Shown in pieces: positions 34,462 to 42,818 of a stretch of 64,000 bases of DNA; positions within the stretch are counted from its first letter, which is position 1, and each line of letters begins with the position of its first letter. The DNA lies in assembly GCA_050008495.1 (NCBI GenBank), contig JBEKMN010000058.1:6415-70414 (forward strand). Direction: 5' to 3'. The position numbers and the translations under genes are program-made. The notes under the pieces were generated by a model. The model was not told the DNA's origin and did no database searches. It saw nothing but the letters and a program-made list of their open reading frames with translations. The DNA is from CAVROP01 sp050008495. GTDB taxonomy: Bacteria > Acidobacteriota > Terriglobia > UBA7540.

Positions 34462-35628
34462 ATGACAATCGCTGTCGCGATGAGCGGAGGCGTGGACAGT
34501 TCCACTGCTGCCGCCTTGCTGGTCGAAAAAAACTCGGATGCCAAGGTCCCCGCTGTGCGCACCCAGCCTGACTCGGTGGTCGGGCTGACGATGCAGTTGT
34601 GGAACCAGCGCCGTTTGCCGAGCTTGCAGGGCCAGGAAGGCGTGCTGAACCCGTCGGGTCACGCCAGCGGCCGCTGCTGCTCGCTGGACGATGTCTACGA
34701 CGCCCGAGCTGTGGCGGAGTGCCTGGGTATCCCGCACTACGTCATCAACCTTGAACGGGCGTTCGAAGCGACGGTGGTGCGGCCGTTTGTGGAGCGTTAT
34801 CAGGCCGGAGAAACCCCCATTCCGTGCAGCCTTTGCAACACGGAGATCAAGTTCGAGCGGTTCATCGCCCTCGCGCGCCAGATCGGCGCGGAGCGCATTG
34901 CCACCGGCCATTACGCGCGCCTCCGGCACGGCGAAACGACAGGCCGCATTCAACTGCTGCGCGGGGTGGACCGGAGCAAGGACCAGGCCTACTTCCTCTT
35001 TGGGCTCACCCAAGAGCAGCTCGAACGGGCCCTGTTCCCGCTCGGCGAACTCCGCAAAGAGCAAGTGCGCTCGATCACCCGCGCCAAGCGGTTGCCCATA
35101 GCTGAGAAGCCCGAAAGCCAGGAGATCTGCTTCGTTCCTTCGGGTAATTACCGCGACTTCATCGACGCCTATCTTGAGGAACAAGGCAGGAAGCCGGTGG
35201 CACGCCCGGGTGAAGTCGTCTCAACTGAGGGGCAGGTGCTCGCCGAGCACCGTGGGGTTCACCATTTCACCGTGGGTCAGAGGAAGGGTTTGGGAGTGGC
35301 CGTGGGCTCACCGCTTTATGTCGTGCAACTCGAGCCGGAAAAGAACCGAGTTATCGTCGGGCCTGAGCCGGAGCTGTTTCGCCGCAAGTTTGTGGTTCGC
35401 GACGTCAACTGGATTCGACTGGTCGCGGAGGGCGAGGCGCTCGAGGCCCACGTCAAGATTCGCCATAATCATCCCGGCGCCCCAGCCCAAGTGGAAGCGC
35501 ATGGAGCCCACGAGGCTTCGATCACGTTCCACCAACCTCAGCGGGCCATCACTCCCGGGCAAGCGGCAGTTTTCTACGACGGTGACGAAGTGGTCGGTGG
35601 CGGGTGGATTGATCGTGTTCTCGAATAA
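34462..35628 (+). CDS. mnmA: tRNA-specific 2-thiouridylase
   Basis: The 388-residue enzyme thiolates U34 of Lys, Glu and Gln tRNAs using ATP and persulfide sulfur. The PP-loop AMSGGVDSSTAAALL, the first catalytic Cys in PIPCSLCNTEIKF, ATGHYARL, the DQAYFLFGL tRNA-binding segment and the second Cys in ESQEICFVPSGNYRDF are intact. The insertion around SLQGQEGVLNPSGHASG before CCSLDDV lengthens an otherwise variable loop. It lies 97 bp downstream of a cysteine desulfurase, its expected sulfur source. Confidence 0.96.
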   Translation: MTIAVAMSGGVDSSTAAALLVEKNSDAKVPAVRTQPDSVVGLTMQLWNQRRLPSLQGQEGVLNPSGHASGRCCSLDDVYDARAVAECLGIPHYVINLERAFEATVVRPFVERYQAGETPIPCSLCNTEIKFERFIALARQIGAERIATGHYARLRHGETTGRIQLLRGVDRSKDQAYFLFGLTQEQLERALFPLGELRKEQVRSITRAKRLPIAEKPESQEICFVPSGNYRDFIDAYLEEQGRKPVARPGEVVSTEGQVLAEHRGVHHFTVGQRKGLGVAVGSPLYVVQLEPEKNRVIVGPEPELFRRKFVVRDVNWIRLVAEGEALEAHVKIRHNHPGAPAQVEAHGAHEASITFHQPQRAITPGQAAVFYDGDEVVGGGWIDRVLE

Positions 35629-35764
35629 GTTGGGCGACCGTTGCGGGGTATCAGTTCTCTGCCTTCAGGCGCAAGGCTGCGTGAGAATGCCTCTTCGAAT
35701 GTCGGGAGCGCGCCAAGACCCCCGTCGCCGGGGCAGGGATCTGCCTTATTGATATTGCGGATCG

Positions 35765-35800
35765 TGCAGGGGCGCATGGCTATGCGTCCCTCTGGATTAC
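35765..35800. repeat. Degenerate family B palindrome
   Basis: GCAGGGGCGCATGGCTATGC followed by GTCCCTCTG is an imperfect palindrome resembling family B. It lies between mnmA and the convergent DUF948 gene. Confidence 0.4.
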
Positions 35801-35811
35801 CGTGTGGCGCC

Positions 35812-36324
35812 TTAAATGAAAAGCTGCTCGTCCTGTGCTGCCTCGCTGACGCTGGTTGATCGCCGGCGCGAGAACAGGAACTCCAGACCCGCCTGCATGC
35901 CTTTGATGACGGCTGAAACTTCCTGAACGGGCGCCAGCACCCCGCGCTGCACGGTTTCCGAGGTGGTTTCGATCTTTTCGACGAGATCGGAAACCATCCG
36001 GTCCATGCGAATAACCTGCGAGCGTGACTTGTCCACAAGCTCGGCCACCAGCCTATCCACGTCGCTGGTCCGCTCGCGGAGTATCTTGCTGATGTCGGCC
36101 AAGTTCGCGGTGATCGTCCGCAAAGGTTCGCGGGCATTGACCAGGATTTCCGTGACCGATTGCGCGAGCGGGTCAAACCGCTGCTTGAAGTCTAGGCGGA
36201 CAGCTTCGAGTTGGCCGGGAATTTTCCGCAGCGCCAGAAAGATCGCGACTGTCATCCCCGCCTGGATCAGGACTGCCAAGGCGACAAGGATGAGCGCGAT
36301 GGTCAGCCCTGTGTTTTGCTCCAT
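35812..36324 (-). CDS. DUF948/YtxG-like membrane protein
   Basis: The 170-residue protein has one N-terminal transmembrane helix (LTIALILVALAVLIQAGMTV) followed by a long helical, probably coiled-coil region (VDRLVAELVDKSRSQVIRMD, VSDLVEKIETTSETVQRG). This is the layout of DUF948 proteins such as Bacillus YtxG. It lies 33 bp downstream of two YtxH-like genes on the same strand, matching the Bacillus ytxGH arrangement for general-stress membrane proteins. Function is unknown. Confidence 0.75.
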   Translation of the reverse strand: MEQNTGLTIALILVALAVLIQAGMTVAIFLALRKIPGQLEAVRLDFKQRFDPLAQSVTEILVNAREPLRTITANLADISKILRERTSDVDRLVAELVDKSRSQVIRMDRMVSDLVEKIETTSETVQRGVLAPVQEVSAVIKGMQAGLEFLFSRRRSTSVSEAAQDEQLFI

Positions 36325-36357
36325 GGTTCGCTCACCAGTCCTTCTGCGGCCCGACTC

Positions 36358-36657
36358 TTACTTGGCCTTGGCTTTTTCTTCCTGGTAGGCTTGTTTGCCC
36401 GCTTCCAACGCTGCTGAGAGAAGTTCCTTCTGCTTGGTTACAAGGTCTTTGCCTTTCTCCACAGCGTCTTCCGCCTGGCGGCGCAAGTCGTCCGTCTTGG
36501 CCTTAACGTAGTCCCGGCCCTCTTCGGCTTTTCCGGCAATATACTCGCGAGCCTCTTTTCCAGATTTGGGAGCAAGTAGCAGGGCGGCGATTGCCCCTAT
36601 ACCCACACCCGCAAGAAAAAACCCCAGATTCGTTGCACCACTACTTTCATCGCTCAT
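36358..36657 (-). CDS. YtxH domain protein (copy 2)
   Basis: The 99-residue protein has the YtxH glycine-rich transmembrane segment NLGFFLAGVGIGAIAALLLA, followed by PKSGKEAREYI and a lysine/glutamate-rich amphipathic helix ending in KQAYQEEKAKAK. GGAGGT lies at ideal spacing before ATG 36657. It is 14 bp from its paralogue upstream. YtxH proteins are stress-linked and of unknown mechanism. Confidence 0.85.
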   Translation of the reverse strand: MSDESSGATNLGFFLAGVGIGAIAALLLAPKSGKEAREYIAGKAEEGRDYVKAKTDDLRRQAEDAVEKGKDLVTKQKELLSAALEAGKQAYQEEKAKAK

Positions 36658-36671
36658 AGGCTACCTCCGCT

Positions 36672-36965
36672 TCATACTGTGGAAAGCACGTTCCGAGCGG
36701 CTTCCTTGCCGGAATCAAGTGCCTCAGCAAGCCGCTCCCGCTGTTTGTTCACCAGACCCTTGCCCTTCCCGACTAACTCTTCAGCTTGGTCCTTGAGTTC
36801 CCGACTTCTCGAAGTCACGTACGCTTTGCCTTGCTCGGCCTTCTTGGCAATCAGTTTCCGTGTCTGCTCGCCGGTCTTGGGCGCGAGGAGCAGGGCCACC
36901 GCTCCGCCGACGCCAATCCCGACAAGAAAACACCCGATTCCTGTTGCCATGTTGCATCGAGCCAT
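36672..36965 (-). CDS. YtxH domain protein (copy 1)
   Basis: The 97-residue paralogue begins MARCNMATGIGCFLVGIGVG, with GGVAVALLLAPKTGEQTRK-like wording (VGGAVALLLAPKTGEQTRKL) and a charged helix after it. GGAGGTGAG precedes ATG 36965. It is first in the three-gene YtxH-YtxH-DUF948 cluster. The two copies are similar along their length, so a local duplication is likely. Confidence 0.85.
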   Translation of the reverse strand: MARCNMATGIGCFLVGIGVGGAVALLLAPKTGEQTRKLIAKKAEQGKAYVTSRSRELKDQAEELVGKGKGLVNKQRERLAEALDSGKEAARNVLSTV

Positions 36966-37233
36966 AACTCACCTCCGCGTTCCGAGACTCAATGTAGCAC
37001 CTAGGCTTGCGTCAAGCAAGTAAAAAAGCTAAGTGTTTAGTGTTAGTTATAAATAGACCGGCCAGACGGCTTATTAACAGACGGATGAGGATCACTTATT
37101 CGCAGATGATCCCCATCCCATAGAGGAGGAGTAGGGAGCGGTCGTTGCCAACAAGCGATCCGTCCCTCTTCCCATTTGTTAGGGAAAATGAGTCGTTCTC
37201 GTGCTTTCTGAGTGCCGCTGACGGAATGTACGG

Positions 37234-39051
37234 TCAACCCGTCTTCGACAGCTTGCTAAAATGCTCCACAATCCGCTGTGCCTGTGTCGAGTTTACCACT
37301 TGACCGAGTTCCTCTGTCGACAGACTCTGCAGCGCGCCTAGGCTGCCAAAATGGGAGAGCAGCTTGCTGGCACTCTTTTCTCCGATCCCAGTTATTTCCA
37401 GTAATTCGCTCGCCATTTCGCGTTTTCCGCGCCGCGCCCGGTGGAAGGTCACTGCAAACCGGTGCGCCTCGTCGCGGATTTGCTGGACCAAATGGAGGGC
37501 CGGAGAGTGATGATCGAGAACCACCGGATCATCTTCACGTCCCAGGAGATAGAGGATTTCCTCGCGCTTGGCGATACTCGCTAAAGGCTGGTTAATGATT
37601 CCCAGGTTCTCCAAAGCCTTTGCGGCCGCGTGGAGTTGGCCGATTCCTCCGTCGATAAGAATCAGTTCCGGCAGTTTCTTATTTTCCTCTTGCAGTCTTT
37701 TGTAGCGGCGTCCCACCACTTCTCTCATGCTGGCGAAGTCATCGTTGTGGGGGACCGTCTTGACGATGAACTTGCGGTAGTCCGACTTCTTCATGCCATT
37801 CCCTTCCCAAACCACCATCGAGGCGACAATATCCGAGCCTTGAATGTGGGAGACATCGAAGGCCTCGATGCGGTTGGGCGGCTGGGGCAGGTCGAGAGCC
37901 TCTGCCAGGCTCTCCAACACCTCGCGGGCTTTGGGCTTCAGAATTCTAAAACGCCTTTCGAACGAGTGGCGCGCGTTCCGGGCGACCAACTCCAGCATGG
38001 CGCGTTTCCGCCCCCCTTGTGGGGTCAGAATCTTCACCGGGTGTCCTCGCCGCTCGGCCAGCGACTCTTCGAGGAGTTCGCGGTCTTCGAAATCCACCGG
38101 CACGTGGATCTCGCCGGGAAGATACTGTTGGTCGAGATAGACTTGCTTGAGAAGCGAAGAGAAGAACTCGCCGGCATGGAAGCCCTCGAGGTCCTCCCAG
38201 AAGAATTCCCGCCGATCCAGAACGCGCCCGCCGCGCAGGTGAAATAGATTCACCGCCACCAGCGGACCCTCCTGGTGGAATCCCAGGATGTCAGCCTCTT
38301 GGCCTGACCAGGCCGCCATTTTCTGGCGCTCGCGAAGTTCCTCGACGGTGGTGATCTGGTCGCGGTAACGCGCGGCGTCTTCAAAGTAAAGCCTCTCCGA
38401 CGCCTCTGCCATGCGTGCGTGTAGACTGCGGACCAGATCGCTCTCGCGACCCTCGAGCAGCATGCGAACGTCCCGCACCGCCTCCGCGTAGCGCTCCGGC
38501 GTAGTCAAGCTCTCCACGCAAGGACCGAGACAGCGATGGATGTGATATTGAAGGCAGGGGCGGGGATGGAAGCGCGTCAGATCCACGGTGCACGAGGGGA
38601 CAAGGAAGTGACGGTGAATAAAATCCACAATACGGTAAGCCAAGTTGGCCGGAAAATATGGGCCGTAATAAAGTGAGCCGTTCTTCTTAAGCCTGCGTGT
38701 AACGTAAACGCGGGGGAACCGTTCCTGCAGCGTAAGTTTAATGAAAGGGTAAGATTTATCGTCACGAAGCAGAATGTTATAGCGTGGTTTAAACTGCTTG
38801 ATGAGGTTGTTCTCCAGCGCTATGGACTCCCGTTCGTTGTCCACCAGGATAGTCTCGAGGTCCTCGGCCATGTCCAGCATTCGGTCCCGCTTTTCATCTC
38901 TGGGACGCGACTCTTGGAAGTAGCTCCGCACCCGGTGGCGCAGCGACTTTGCTTTGCCAACATAAATGGGCCGACCCGAGTCATCTTTGAATATATATAC
39001 CCCCGGCTGGGCGGGCAGGGCTTCGGCTTTTTCGAGGAGCGAAGGATTCAC
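37234..39051 (-). CDS. uvrC: UvrABC system protein C
   Basis: The 605-residue nuclease makes both incisions in nucleotide excision repair. The GIY-YIG domain (GVYIFKDDSGRPIYVGKAKS, residues about 17-36) carries the 3' incision activity. The UVR motif lies near 205-235, the RNase H-like domain with IEAFDVSHIQGSDIVASMV and LILIDGGIGQLHAA near 380-480, and helix-hairpin-helix motifs (ITGIGEKSASKLLSHFGSL) at the end. Length and motifs are normal. uvrA is on the same strand about 10 kb away and not in the same operon. Confidence 0.97.
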   Translation of the reverse strand: MNPSLLEKAEALPAQPGVYIFKDDSGRPIYVGKAKSLRHRVRSYFQESRPRDEKRDRMLDMAEDLETILVDNERESIALENNLIKQFKPRYNILLRDDKSYPFIKLTLQERFPRVYVTRRLKKNGSLYYGPYFPANLAYRIVDFIHRHFLVPSCTVDLTRFHPRPCLQYHIHRCLGPCVESLTTPERYAEAVRDVRMLLEGRESDLVRSLHARMAEASERLYFEDAARYRDQITTVEELRERQKMAAWSGQEADILGFHQEGPLVAVNLFHLRGGRVLDRREFFWEDLEGFHAGEFFSSLLKQVYLDQQYLPGEIHVPVDFEDRELLEESLAERRGHPVKILTPQGGRKRAMLELVARNARHSFERRFRILKPKAREVLESLAEALDLPQPPNRIEAFDVSHIQGSDIVASMVVWEGNGMKKSDYRKFIVKTVPHNDDFASMREVVGRRYKRLQEENKKLPELILIDGGIGQLHAAAKALENLGIINQPLASIAKREEILYLLGREDDPVVLDHHSPALHLVQQIRDEAHRFAVTFHRARRGKREMASELLEITGIGEKSASKLLSHFGSLGALQSLSTEELGQVVNSTQAQRIVEHFSKLSKTG

Positions 39052-39145
39052 TGAATCTCCAGAGGTTATTATCTGCCAGGACGTAGCTTTCTCAAAGTCA
39101 CAAGTCGCGCGGAGGCAGATCGCCTTGTCACTCGGCGCCGCTGTA

Positions 39146-39175
39146 TTGACACTCCGCGTGTAGAAGGGTGAGAAT
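39146..39175 (+). promoter_or_regulatory. Candidate promoter of the small TPR gene
   Basis: TTGACA (39146-39151) and GAGAAT (39170-39175) are 18 bp apart. This predicts transcription from about 39182, next to ATG 39183. Confidence 0.4.
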
Positions 39176-39182
39176 TGGTTTC

Positions 39183-39620
39183 ATGCGAAGGAGAGTTTGG
39201 GTAAATTTGTTGTTATTCCTCCTGCTTGGCACGAGTGGGGCGATCGTTTTCGCACAACAGCAGCCTACAAAGCCTGGCACCCCAAAAGATGATCCGGTGC
39301 GGGTTTTGCCGTCGGATTCAGCGTCGAAGGCGGTGGAGATTGGGGATTTTTACCTTAGGCGGCGAAAATACCAAGCGGCGCTGAGCCGATTTCAGGAAGC
39401 GTTGAAAACCGACCCGCATTACGCGCCCGCATTCCGGGAGCTAGGAATAGTCTACGAAAAAATGGGGCAATGGAAGAAGTCACTGGACGCGTATCAGAAA
39501 TATCTGGACGAGCTTCCTTCCGCCAAAGACGCGCGAGAAGCCAAAGACATTCATAAAGCGATCGCCCGCCTGCAAAGGGAAATCGTTGCAGAAGGGGATT
39601 CGTCGCATGGCGCTCCGTGA
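39183..39620 (+). CDS. Secreted TPR protein
   Basis: The 145-residue protein has a signal peptide (RRRVWVNLLLFLLLGTSGAIVFAQ) and two TPR repeats (AVEIGDFYLRRRKYQAALSR, then YAPAFRELGIVYEKMGQWKK). ATG 39183 is preferred over GTG 39168, because the predicted promoter overlaps the latter. TPR pairs this small usually act as assembly factors, for example BamD-like or tol-pal-associated proteins, but no such family is recognised here. It is divergent from uvrC. Confidence 0.7.
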   Translation: MRRRVWVNLLLFLLLGTSGAIVFAQQQPTKPGTPKDDPVRVLPSDSASKAVEIGDFYLRRRKYQAALSRFQEALKTDPHYAPAFRELGIVYEKMGQWKKSLDAYQKYLDELPSAKDAREAKDIHKAIARLQREIVAEGDSSHGAP

Positions 39621-39724
39621 CCGGTTGAAGCTGAACGGTGGTCAGCGCGCCGTGGCCGCAACTGGACAAAACTCTTAGTTCTTTCGCAGCCGCCCCTTAG
39701 CTCCCTTCTGCGTGCTGCTTCAAT

Positions 39725-40084
39725 TCATTCCGCGGATTCCTGGCTCTCCGCCTCCGCGTCGAAATAATCCCGGAGAATGCGGGCTGCGCGTTCGGCATCC
39801 TCTTCCCGAACCAGCAGCGGCACATCCAACACCGGCAACAGTTCCGACGAAAACTCACCCGACACGACTGACGGAATGCCTTGGTCCTGCAAGATGTTCT
39901 TGGCCATCTCGACGTCCATCAAGGCTGTCGCACCAGTAAAGACACGCGCGGCCACAAGCTTGGAGTCAGCGGAGCCTGCACTCGGCACCTGGGGAGGCGA
40001 GCCTGGCAAGAGCGGTGCACCGCAATCTTCGCAGGTTTTTGTGCCTTCCACGTATTCCGTGTAGCAGCTTGGACAATAGGCCAT
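39725..40084 (-). CDS. Zinc-ribbon DUF2007 protein
   Basis: The 119-residue protein has an N-terminal zinc ribbon (CPSCYTEYVEG...CEDCGAPLLPG, two CxxC pairs) and a C-terminal DUF2007 signal-transducing domain (VARVFTGATALMDVEMAKNI-type opening, LPVLDVPLLVREEDAERA). DUF2007 proteins are PII-like in fold and have no settled role. It is a single gene, converging on the small TPR protein. Confidence 0.8.
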   Translation of the reverse strand: MAYCPSCYTEYVEGTKTCEDCGAPLLPGSPPQVPSAGSADSKLVAARVFTGATALMDVEMAKNILQDQGIPSVVSGEFSSELLPVLDVPLLVREEDAERAARILRDYFDAEAESQESAE

Positions 40085-40255
40085 GGGCGGGGAAACCCTC
40101 CAAGGTCAGTATAGACCTTATTCCTGCCTACCGGTATGATTTGAAAAGCTCACCGCAGAGAGCACAGAGTTCACGGAGAAGAGCACAGGTATCCTCTCCG
40201 GTATCTCTGTGGCCTCTGTGTTGGGACTTGTCTCGAAGGCCGCAAAGAGGTGGGT

Positions 40256-41983
40256 ATGACAAATTCGCGTACCAGAGACTTGAAGCGCAGTCGGATGGCG
40301 AGAGCATTGGCCCTCTGCATTCTGATGGCATCAGCCGGCTTGCTGGGCTTGCGACACGTGGCCGCAGAGGCCGGGTACGACCTCCTGATCATTAACGGCC
40401 ACATTCTCGATGGCAGCGGGAGTCCATGGTTCGAGGGCTCAGTCGCCGTGAAGGATGGAAAGATCGCCGCCGTGGGCCGCTTGCCAAATGCGGCGGCGCA
40501 GCGCGTGATTGACGCCGGCGGACTAATCATTTGTCCTGGTTTTATCGACCTGCACAGTCATTCCGACTACACACTTCTGGTGGACGGTAAAGCGGAGAGC
40601 AAAATCCGGCAAGGGGTGACAACCGAAATCCTGGGCGAGTCAGAATCCGCAGGCCCCATCCTTGGCGCCGCCATACCGGAGTTTGACAAAGAGATGTCTC
40701 GCTATGGCCTCACGCGAGACTGGACGACCCTAGGTGAGTACCTGGCGCGCGTGGCACGGCAAGGGAGTTCCGTCAACATCGCCTCCTACGTCGGGAGTGG
40801 CCAAGTGCGCATGGACGTGATGGGGAACGTGAACAGAGCCCCCGGCCCCGAGGAAATGGAAAGGATGAAGGCCTTGGTTGATCAAGCCATGCGCGAAGGC
40901 GCCCTCGGTCTCTCCTCCGGCTTGATCTATCCCCCCAACTCCTTTGCGAGTACGGCGGAACTGATCTCGCTCGCCGAAGTTGCGGCGCGCTATGGCGGCA
41001 TTTATACCAGTCATATGCGCGGCGAAGGCGAGCACTGGAGACGAGCTATCGACGAGGCCATCGAAATCGGTGAGAAAGCCCGCCTGCCCGTGCACATCCT
41101 GCATTTCAAGATCGACGGCCAATCCAACTGGGGGCAAATGGCCCAGCAGGTCAGCGAGGTTCAGGCGGCGCGCGATCGAGGTGTGGACATCACCGTGGAC
41201 CAATATCCCTACATCGCCTCGATGACAGGGCTTGAAATGTGCATTCCACCCAAGTATCTCGAAGGCGCCTCGGAGCAGGTGGTGGCGCGGTTGAAAGATC
41301 CCAAAGTTCGAGCGGAGATTCGTCAGGCCATCGCCCGAGGCTTGCCGGGCTGGGAATCCGATCAGGTCAAGAGCGTAGGCGGTTGGCATGGTGTGCTCGT
41401 GGCGTCGCTCCAGAAACCCGAGAATAAACGGTACGAAGGCCAGCGCCTGGATGAAGTGGCAAAGAAAATGGGCAAGGATCCTCTGGATGCTCTGTGCGAT
41501 CTGCTGGTATCCGAAGGTGGCTCAGCGGAAGCCGTTTACTTCAGCATGAGCGAGCCCGATGTCGAACTCGCCATCAAACAACCCTGGCTGGGAATCGGCT
41601 CGGATGGGAGTGCAGTCAGCCCGGAAATGGCTTTTATTGGGAAGCCGCACCCGCGGTTCTATGGCACCTTTCCTCGCGTGCTAGCGGTCTACGTTCGAGA
41701 GAAAAAAGTCCTGACACTCCCCGACGCCATTCGCAAGATGACTTCATTCCCTGCTCAAATCTCCGGTCTTATGAATCGAGGGCTGCTCCGGCCAGGCCTG
41801 GCGGCGGATATCACGGTCTTCGACCCAAAGATGGTTGCCGATAAAGCCACCTTTCAGAATCCCCTGTTATATCCATTCGGGATTCCCTACGTCATTGTGA
41901 ACGGCGTAGTGGTAATCGACCAGGGGCGGCATACGGGTGAAAAGCCGGGGTGCGTGCTCTACGGACGCGGGCGGCAGAGCTAA
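40256..41983 (+). CDS. Exported N-acyl-D-amino-acid deacylase (amidohydrolase)
   Basis: The 575-residue protein has an N-terminal signal or anchor (ALALCILMASAGLLGLRHVA) and the D-aminoacylase-type amidohydrolase domain. Motifs are DLLIINGHILDGSGSPWFEG, the metal site CPGFIDLHSHSDYTLL, GVTTEILGESES, SSGLIYPPNSFAST, YTSHMRGEG and GIGSDGSAVSP with the catalytic Asp. The family hydrolyses N-acyl-D-amino acids, which can be released from peptidoglycan or D-amino-acid peptides. ATG 40256 follows AGAGGTG; an alternative is ATG 40295. Confidence 0.85.
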   Translation: MTNSRTRDLKRSRMARALALCILMASAGLLGLRHVAAEAGYDLLIINGHILDGSGSPWFEGSVAVKDGKIAAVGRLPNAAAQRVIDAGGLIICPGFIDLHSHSDYTLLVDGKAESKIRQGVTTEILGESESAGPILGAAIPEFDKEMSRYGLTRDWTTLGEYLARVARQGSSVNIASYVGSGQVRMDVMGNVNRAPGPEEMERMKALVDQAMREGALGLSSGLIYPPNSFASTAELISLAEVAARYGGIYTSHMRGEGEHWRRAIDEAIEIGEKARLPVHILHFKIDGQSNWGQMAQQVSEVQAARDRGVDITVDQYPYIASMTGLEMCIPPKYLEGASEQVVARLKDPKVRAEIRQAIARGLPGWESDQVKSVGGWHGVLVASLQKPENKRYEGQRLDEVAKKMGKDPLDALCDLLVSEGGSAEAVYFSMSEPDVELAIKQPWLGIGSDGSAVSPEMAFIGKPHPRFYGTFPRVLAVYVREKKVLTLPDAIRKMTSFPAQISGLMNRGLLRPGLAADITVFDPKMVADKATFQNPLLYPFGIPYVIVNGVVVIDQGRHTGEKPGCVLYGRGRQS

Positions 41984-42069
41984 GCGGCATCTGTCTTCGT
42001 GACCCGCGCCTTGTCGAACCAAGCAATCCGGGCCGTAGTTCCAGTATGGCGGGAAAGTGCAAACTGCCG

Positions 42070-42095
42070 AGATGCTTCGCTTCGCTCAGAATGAC
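42070..42095. repeat. Family A repeat, single arm
   Basis: GATGCTTCGCTTCGCTCAG + AATGAC, in the orientation opposite to the copy at 14080. It lies between the deacylase and methyltransferase genes. Confidence 0.7.
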
Positions 42096-42159
42096 AGCGC
42101 AGGTGTTAGAGAGAGGCCGTCGAGTTTCACCCACCGGGACGAGGTGATAGAATTACAGC

Positions 42160-42777
42160 ATGTTGAGCACACGGCGCCAGCTCCTCATGACGGTTCTCTT
42201 CGCGTGCGGTGGCGCGGGCTGGGGACAGCAAGACGACAACAGTTACTGGAACAAAGTTTATAGCACCGGCCAGGCCATCTTTGTTCACCACCCCACCGAA
42301 TTACTGGTGAACTCCATCAAGGGCCGCCGGCCCGGCACGGCGCTTGACATCGGCATGGGCCAGGGCCGAAACAGCATCTTCCTGGCGCAACAAGGCTGGG
42401 ACGTTACGGGCTTTGATCCCTCGGAGGAAGGTGTTCGTCAGGCGCGGGAACGAGCAACCAAGCTGGGCCTGCACCTGCGAACTCTGGTGGTGGATGAGTC
42501 GGATTTCGATCTGGGGACGGCGCAGTGGGACCTGATCGTCATGACTTACGTCCGCCGGATCCGGCCTGAAGATGCCGGCCGTTTCGCCCGCGCGTTGCGG
42601 CCAAACGGTATTTTCGTCTATGAAAACAACAATGCTGGAAAGCAGAATGAGTTGTTGAAGTACTTCCTCGCCTGGCGCATCCTGCATTTCGAGGATGTGG
42701 ACACAAGCTCCGACTGGCATCCGGAACGCACCCTGCGCGTTGAACGTCTGGTGGCGGAAAAGCCCCCAGCAGAGTAG
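42160..42777 (+). CDS. Class I SAM methyltransferase with an export signal
   Basis: The 205-residue protein starts MLSTRRQLLMTVLFACGGAG, with a twin-arginine-like n-region and a possible lipobox (LFAC). The body is a Methyltransf class I fold: ALDIGMGQGRNSIFLAQQG (motif I), VTGFDPSEEGVRQARE (motif II) and DLIVMTYVRR (motif IV). SAM is not expected outside the cytoplasm, so an exported enzyme of this type is odd; alternatives are a membrane-anchored cytoplasmic form or a signal lookalike. The target is unknown. Confidence 0.75.
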   Translation: MLSTRRQLLMTVLFACGGAGWGQQDDNSYWNKVYSTGQAIFVHHPTELLVNSIKGRRPGTALDIGMGQGRNSIFLAQQGWDVTGFDPSEEGVRQARERATKLGLHLRTLVVDESDFDLGTAQWDLIVMTYVRRIRPEDAGRFARALRPNGIFVYENNNAGKQNELLKYFLAWRILHFEDVDTSSDWHPERTLRVERLVAEKPPAE

Positions 42778-42818
42778 AGCGTTACAGCTCTACCGGACTC
42801 CAAAGCGACGCGCGTGGA

